From contig VAXD01000013.1 of assembly GCA_005884155.1 (NCBI GenBank), positions 1 through 8,599 on the forward strand: a DNA stretch of 8,599 bases, read 5' to 3'. The translations under genes were made by a program, and so were the position numbers. Below, in pieces: positions 5,511-8,599 of this stretch; the stretch's first letter is position 1, and every line of letters starts with the position of its first letter. This stretch comes from Actinomycetota bacterium. Lineage in GTDB: Bacteria; Actinomycetota; Thermoleophilia; Gaiellales; Gaiellaceae. The notes below the pieces were generated by a model. It had not been told where the DNA came from. It searched no databases and saw nothing but the letters and a program-made list of their open reading frames with translations.

Positions 5511-6311
5511 CTAGCCGAGCTGGAACCGCTCGAACTCGAGCACCTCGGCGCCTTCCTCGCCGAGCGCCTCGCCGACCGTCTTTGCCGTGTCGTGGATCCA
5601 GACCTGCTCGGTGAGCACCTGTGAGGCGAAGAAGCGCTTGTTCAGCATCCCCTCGACGATCTTGTCGCGCGCCTGCTCGGGCTTCGACTGCACCTCGTCC
5701 GAGTTCGCGTAAATATCGCGCTCCGCGGCAATCATCTCCTCCGGAACGTCCTCGCGGCCGATCCAGCGCGGTGCCGAGGCTGCGATGTGCATCGCGACCT
5801 TGCGCGCCAGCCCGTTGGCGCCGCCGCGCACCTGCAGCAGCACGCCGAGCTTGTTCGCGGGCGGGTGCGCGTAGCCGTCGATCGTTGCGCCGTCGACCGC
5901 CTCGAAGCGCGTGCCTCCGACGACGACGATGTTCTCCCCGAGCTTGCCAGAGAGCTCCTGCCGCTCCTCGTCGATCTGCTCCTCGGCGCCGGGGCCGTCG
6001 CGCTCCACCGCTTCGAGCACCTTCTTGGCGAAGGCGAGAAACTCCTCGGTGTTGGAGACCGGCTCCGTCTCGCAGCCGACCGCGACGATCACGCCGCGCT
6101 TGGCGTCCTCCGCAACGCGGTAGCCGACCTTGCCCTCGGGCGTCTCGCGACCCGCGCGCTTGGCCGCGCTGGCCATCCCGCGCTCGCGCAGCAGCTTCTG
6201 CGCCGCCTCGAGATCGCCGTTCGCGTCCTGCAGCGCTCGTTTGCAATCCATCATCCCGGCGCCGGTCAGCTCGCGGAGCTCCTTGACGAGGGCAGCCGAG
6301 ATCTCGGTCAC
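5511..6311 (-). CDS. tsf: translation elongation factor Ts
   Basis: Nucleotide exchange factor that releases GDP from EF-Tu. The 266-residue protein opens with the UBA-like N-domain and signature LRELTGAGMMDCKRAL (12-27). The core follows: CETEPVSNTEEF at 80-91, KLGVLLQVRGGANGLARKVA and HIAASAPRW. The C-terminal part has KIVEGMLNKRFF and ends EFERFQLG. The start is GTG at 6311, overlapping the rpsB TGA as GTGA. A good AGGAGG lies 4 nt upstream within rpsB. Where most family members have T-D-F (E. coli D80-F81, the residues that disturb the EF-Tu magnesium site), this protein has T-E-P (E83, P84). The rest of the protein is normal, so I take it as functional. Confidence 0.95.
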   Translation of the reverse strand: MTEISAALVKELRELTGAGMMDCKRALQDANGDLEAAQKLLRERGMASAAKRAGRETPEGKVGYRVAEDAKRGVIVAVGCETEPVSNTEEFLAFAKKVLEAVERDGPGAEEQIDEERQELSGKLGENIVVVGGTRFEAVDGATIDGYAHPPANKLGVLLQVRGGANGLARKVAMHIAASAPRWIGREDVPEEMIAAERDIYANSDEVQSKPEQARDKIVEGMLNKRFFASQVLTEQVWIHDTAKTVGEALGEEGAEVLEFERFQLG

Positions 6312-7192
6312 GTGACCTCCTCGGGCTGCGGTTCGGGCTCCGGCTGGGCCTCAGGCTCGGGCTCTGCTGTCTCAGCCGGACTCATCACCTCGTGCTCCGG
6401 CGCCTCGGCGACGGCTTCCGCGTCCGCCTGCTCCGGCTCGGCCGGTTGCTCAACGGGCTGCTCCGGCTCGGCCGCGGCCTCCTGCGCCGGCTGGAAGTCG
6501 GCCGGGCTCGCCTTCGCCTTGCCGGCCGCGATCCCGTCGGCGATCGCGCGCACGACGAGGCTGCAAGAGCGGATCGCGTCGTCGTTGCCCGGGACCACGA
6601 AGTCGGCCTCGTCGGGGTCGCAGTTCGTGTCCACGAGCGCGAAGATCGGCAGGCCGAGCCGCCGGGCCTCGCGCACGGCGAGCAGCTCCTTGCGCAGGTC
6701 GATCACGAGCACGGCGACGGGCTGCTTGCGCATGTCGGCGACGCCTCCGAGGTTCATGTCGAGTTTCTCAAGCTCGGACTGCATCGAGATTCGCTCCTTC
6801 GGCGGGAGCAGCTCGAGCTGCCCCTCGTCGCGCAGGCGGCGCAGCTCGTGGAGCCGCTCGATCCGGTCGGAGATCGTGCGCCAGTTGGTCAGCAGGCCGC
6901 CGAGCCAACGGTGGTTCACGTACGGCATCCCGGTGCGCTCCGCGTCCTCCTCGACGGCGTCCTGCGCCTGCTTCTTCGTGCCGACGAAGAGGATCGTCCC
7001 GCCGCGCTCGGCGAGGTTGCGGGCGAAATCGTGTGCCTCCTGCAGGTGCTCGAGCGTCTGCTGGAGGTCGATGATGTAGATCCCTCCGCGCTCGCCGAAG
7101 ATGAAGCGCTTCATCTTCGGGTTCCAGCGGCGGGTCTGGTGACCGAAGTGGACCCCGGCCTCCAGGAGCTCGCGCATGGTGACGACGGACAT
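6308..7192 (-). CDS. rpsB: 30S ribosomal protein S2 with acidic C-terminal tail
   Basis: First gene of the operon and a structural protein of the 30S subunit. The 294-residue product has the conserved start VVTMRELLEAGVHFGHQTRRW, given here as VVTMRELLEAGVHF then GHQTRRW. It also contains NPKMKRFIF, YIIDLQQTL, FVGTKKQAQ, YVNHRWLGGLLTNW, and the C-terminal PIFALVDTNCDPDEADFVVPGND block. The start ATG at 7192 has an AAGGA Shine-Dalgarno 5 nt upstream (within 7197-7203). The globular part ends near residue 224; residues 225-294 are a Glu/Pro/Ala/Gln-rich, probably disordered tail. A shorter acidic tail on S2 is seen in some actinobacteria. The tail DNA contains a 17-bp direct repeat with a 30-bp period. 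The stop overlaps tsf by 4 nt. Confidence 0.97.
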   Translation of the reverse strand: MSVVTMRELLEAGVHFGHQTRRWNPKMKRFIFGERGGIYIIDLQQTLEHLQEAHDFARNLAERGGTILFVGTKKQAQDAVEEDAERTGMPYVNHRWLGGLLTNWRTISDRIERLHELRRLRDEGQLELLPPKERISMQSELEKLDMNLGGVADMRKQPVAVLVIDLRKELLAVREARRLGLPIFALVDTNCDPDEADFVVPGNDDAIRSCSLVVRAIADGIAAGKAKASPADFQPAQEAAAEPEQPVEQPAEPEQADAEAVAEAPEHEVMSPAETAEPEPEAQPEPEPQPEEVT

Positions 7193-7311
7193 TCAGTTCC
7201 TTTCTCTCGGTTTGGTTCGAATCGCCGGTGAGAGGCGGGTGGAACCGGCTTTCCGTCGCGCCGGCACCGCCACCCGAACGTTGCTCACCGGGTCGGGGAC
7301 AAAGCCGCGAA
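7193..7311 (-). promoter_or_regulatory. structured 5' leader of rpsB
   Basis: Between the candidate -10 box and the rpsB ATG the minus-strand RNA can form two stems. The larger joins GGGTGG/CCACCC (7237-7242 with 7270-7275) and CCGGC/GCCGG (7245-7249 with 7260-7264). A smaller stem joins CTCTC (7204-7208) with GAGAG (7230-7234) and ends one base before the AAAGGAA Shine-Dalgarno (7197-7203). Ribosomal protein S2 is known in several bacteria to repress its own rpsB-tsf mRNA through the leader, so this is a plausible control site. I cannot match it to a known leader motif by eye. Confidence 0.4.
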
Positions 7312-7317
7312 AGTCTA
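7312..7317 (-). promoter_or_regulatory. candidate -10 box of the rpsB operon promoter
   Basis: TAGACT on the minus strand fits the TANNNT pattern of a housekeeping sigma factor and would give a leader of about 110 nt. No good -35 hexamer is seen 16-18 nt upstream; that position is occupied by a palindrome. It is the best candidate in the divergent region. Confidence 0.35.
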
Positions 7318-7320
7318 GCC

Positions 7321-7347
7321 GAACCTCAGGTTCAGCCCAGTTTGGGC
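7321..7347. promoter_or_regulatory. two adjacent palindromes between divergent promoters (operator candidates)
   Basis: GAACCTCAGGTTC (7321-7333) is a perfect 6-bp inverted repeat around one base. GCCCAGTTTGGGC (7335-7347) is a 5-bp inverted repeat around GTT. They are one base apart and lie between the two candidate -10 boxes, in what would be the -35 region of both promoters. This fits binding of a dimeric regulator, but no regulator is identified. Confidence 0.4.
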
Positions 7348-7348
7348 C

Positions 7349-7355
7349 GATAAAT
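7349..7355 (+). promoter_or_regulatory. candidate -10 box for the GGDEF gene (possibly leaderless)
   Basis: GATAAAT lies 8 nt before the ATG at 7364 and is the most A/T-rich patch nearby. No Shine-Dalgarno precedes the ATG (the bases are CGCCCGGG). A start site 6-8 nt after this box would fall at or next to the ATG, giving a leaderless mRNA, which is common in actinobacteria. Confidence 0.35.
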
Positions 7356-7363
7356 CGCCCGGG

Positions 7364-8239
7364 ATGATCCAAGCGCTCGCAGAGGCCATCGAGCAGGAGG
7401 CCTGGCAGCTCGCGGTGGCGACGGTGGAAGAAGGGCTCACGGACGACCAGCTTCCGTCGCTGCAGCGGCTCGGCAGGCTCGGACAGCTCGGCGACATGCC
7501 GACGTTCATCGGCGAGCTTGCACGCGGGCTCGTCGAGCCGTCCCAGGAGCGGCTGCGCATCGGCAGCCCGCTCGCCGCGCAGGCGCGCGATCACGCGCGC
7601 GAGCGCGAGGCGCTCGGCTTCGCGCCCCGCGAGATCGTCACCGAGTTCCTACTTCTTCGCCGCGTGCTCTGGCGCTTCGTCTCCGAGCGGGCGGCCGAGC
7701 TCGACGCCGGCGAGGACCGGCTCGTGACCGAGTGCGTCGTCGCCTACTTCGACCGGGCGACCTCCGAGCTCGCTCACGAGGCGCGGCACGACCAGCTGAC
7801 GGGCCTCCTCCACCACCACGCGTTCCTCGGCGAGCTCGAGGCCGAGGTGGAGCGCGCCGGCCGCTACGGGCACGAGCTTGCGCTCGTCTTCTTCGACCTC
7901 GACGACTTCAAGGACGTCAACGACACGCTCGGGCACCAGGCGGGCGACCGAGTGTTGCAGAGCTTCGCTGGGGCGCTGCGCGGGTCGCTACGGGCCTCGG
8001 ATCTCGCGGGCCGGATGGGCGGCGACGAGTTCGCGGCCTACCTCCTCGAGGCGGACGACGAGGCCGGCACACGGTTGATCGCGCGGCTGCACGAGCGGCT
8101 CAAGGAGCTCGGCGACCCCTCGGAGGTCTCGTTCAGCGCCGGCACGGCGCACTACCCGGACGACGCGGTCGACGTGGACGGGCTCTTCCGTCGCGCCGAC
8201 GAGCGGCTCTACTCGGCCAAGCGCGCCAGCGCAACCTGA
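7364..8239 (+). CDS. diguanylate cyclase with RsbRD-like N-terminal helical domain
   Basis: Makes the second messenger c-di-GMP from two GTP. The 291-residue soluble protein has no signal peptide or membrane helix. Residues 1 to about 135 are helical; the pattern, with HAREREALGFAPREIVTEF followed by LLLRRVLWRFV, resembles the RsbRD N-terminal sensor domain found in stressosome-type proteins, an assignment by eye. The GGDEF domain follows, from about 140 to the end. It has DQLTGLL, FFDLDDFKDVND with metal and GTP contacts, the active motif GGDEF at 219-223, and DERLYSAK near the end. An inhibitory I-site RxxD (R210-D213) stands exactly 5 residues before GGDEF, so product inhibition is likely. 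No EAL domain is present. The gene is transcribed away from rpsB and its last 31 bp overlap the convergent pseudouridine synthase gene. Confidence 0.9.
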   Translation: MIQALAEAIEQEAWQLAVATVEEGLTDDQLPSLQRLGRLGQLGDMPTFIGELARGLVEPSQERLRIGSPLAAQARDHAREREALGFAPREIVTEFLLLRRVLWRFVSERAAELDAGEDRLVTECVVAYFDRATSELAHEARHDQLTGLLHHHAFLGELEAEVERAGRYGHELALVFFDLDDFKDVNDTLGHQAGDRVLQSFAGALRGSLRASDLAGRMGGDEFAAYLLEADDEAGTRLIARLHERLKELGDPSEVSFSAGTAHYPDDAVDVDGLFRRADERLYSAKRASAT

Positions 8240-8599
8240 AGCTCGGGCGGGAGCGGCGACTCGACCTCGACCGGCTCGCCGGTCAGCGGGTGCGGGAACG
8301 CGAGCCGCCACGCGTGTAGGAACTGGCGCCGCAGCCCGGGGTCGGGCACGCCGTAGACGGGGTCGCCGATCACCGGTAGGCCGATTGCTGCGAGGTGGAT
8401 GCGGATCTGGTGGGTCCGCCCCGTCTCGAGCCGGACATCGAGCAACGCGTGGCCGTCGACCAGGCGCTCGACCTCGAAGTGCGTGACCGCGTCACGCGGC
8501 GTGTCGGTGTCGAGCGACATCCGGGTCGGGTCGCGCCGGTCACGGCCGAGCGGCGCCTCGATTCGGCCGCTCCACGAGCGCGGGCGCCCGCGGACGAGC
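8209..8599 (-). CDS. RluA/RluD-family rRNA pseudouridine synthase, C-terminal part
   Basis: The frame is open to the right edge, so the N-terminus is missing. The visible 129 residues start near LVRGRPRSWSGRIEAPLGRD and continue through RDAVTHFEV to the family block ETGRTHQIRIHLAAIGLPVI, then GDPVYG. They end HAWRLAFPHPLTGEPVEVES and ALARLAE. TGRTHQIR with GDP.YG is characteristic of the RluA/RluC/RluD family, which isomerises uridines in 23S rRNA. The catalytic-Asp region (G-R-L-D) should lie upstream, outside the window. An ATG at 8520 is internal, since conserved sequence precedes it. RluD is the likeliest member in actinobacteria, but RluA or RluC specificity cannot be separated from this part. 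Confidence 0.9.
   Translation of the reverse strand, partial: LVRGRPRSWSGRIEAPLGRDRRDPTRMSLDTDTPRDAVTHFEVERLVDGHALLDVRLETGRTHQIRIHLAAIGLPVIGDPVYGVPDPGLRRQFLHAWRLAFPHPLTGEPVEVESPLPPELQVALARLAE

Noticed and set aside
5787..7079. 430-codon plus-strand frame with a Gly/Ser-rich stretch
   Set aside because: It is antisense to tsf and rpsB; the Gly/Ser run is the complement of the Glu/Pro/Ala tail of S2.
7321..7333. LexA-type SOS box (GAAC-N4-GTTC)
   Set aside because: The spacing between GAAC and GTTC is 5 bases, not 4, and neither flanking gene is a usual SOS target.

Overview
The window comes from a very GC-rich bacterial chromosome. Protein features (a PyrH N-terminal extension of actinobacterial type, S2 beginning MSVVTMRELL, and the gene order) suggest a deep-branching actinobacterium, perhaps of the Thermoleophilia type. 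That placement is inference; there is no rRNA here to confirm it.

Most of the window (7192 down to 178, minus strand) is one tightly packed housekeeping operon. In transcription order it reads rpsB (ribosomal protein S2), tsf (EF-Ts), pyrH (UMP kinase), frr (ribosome recycling factor), uppS (undecaprenyl diphosphate synthase), cdsA (CDP-diacylglycerol synthase), dxr (first committed step of the MEP isoprenoid pathway) and rseP (M50 intramembrane site-2 protease). The genes join translation, nucleotide supply, and isoprenoid, lipid-carrier and phospholipid synthesis to membrane proteolysis. Junctions are mostly 4-nt overlaps (ATGA or GTGA) or gaps of 1 to 35 nt. About 100 nt after rseP a new minus-strand gene begins, encoding a signal peptide, and runs off the left edge. 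A GC-rich hairpin sits just before its ribosome binding site.

The one striking break in this packing is between frr and uppS. A 163-bp element (4026-4188) is inserted there. It is a long imperfect palindrome with near-perfect ends, flanked by a TA dinucleotide on each side. Removing it with one TA copy restores a TAATG junction (frr stop overlapping uppS start) and puts a GGAGG Shine-Dalgarno back next to the uppS ATG. It therefore looks like a non-autonomous MITE or ERIC-like element caught in an essential operon. If transcribed, its hairpin would bring the displaced ribosome binding site back beside the start codon. I regard this as the main discovery candidate.

To the right of rpsB lies a divergent control region (7193-7363). 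It holds a structured rpsB leader, candidate back-to-back -10 boxes and two adjacent palindromes. A plus-strand gene follows, encoding an N-terminal helical domain resembling RsbRD plus an intact GGDEF diguanylate cyclase domain. Its 3' end overlaps by 31 bp the 3' end of a convergent RluA/RluD-family pseudouridine synthase gene, which runs off the right edge. I see no tRNA, rRNA, CRISPR array or transposase gene.
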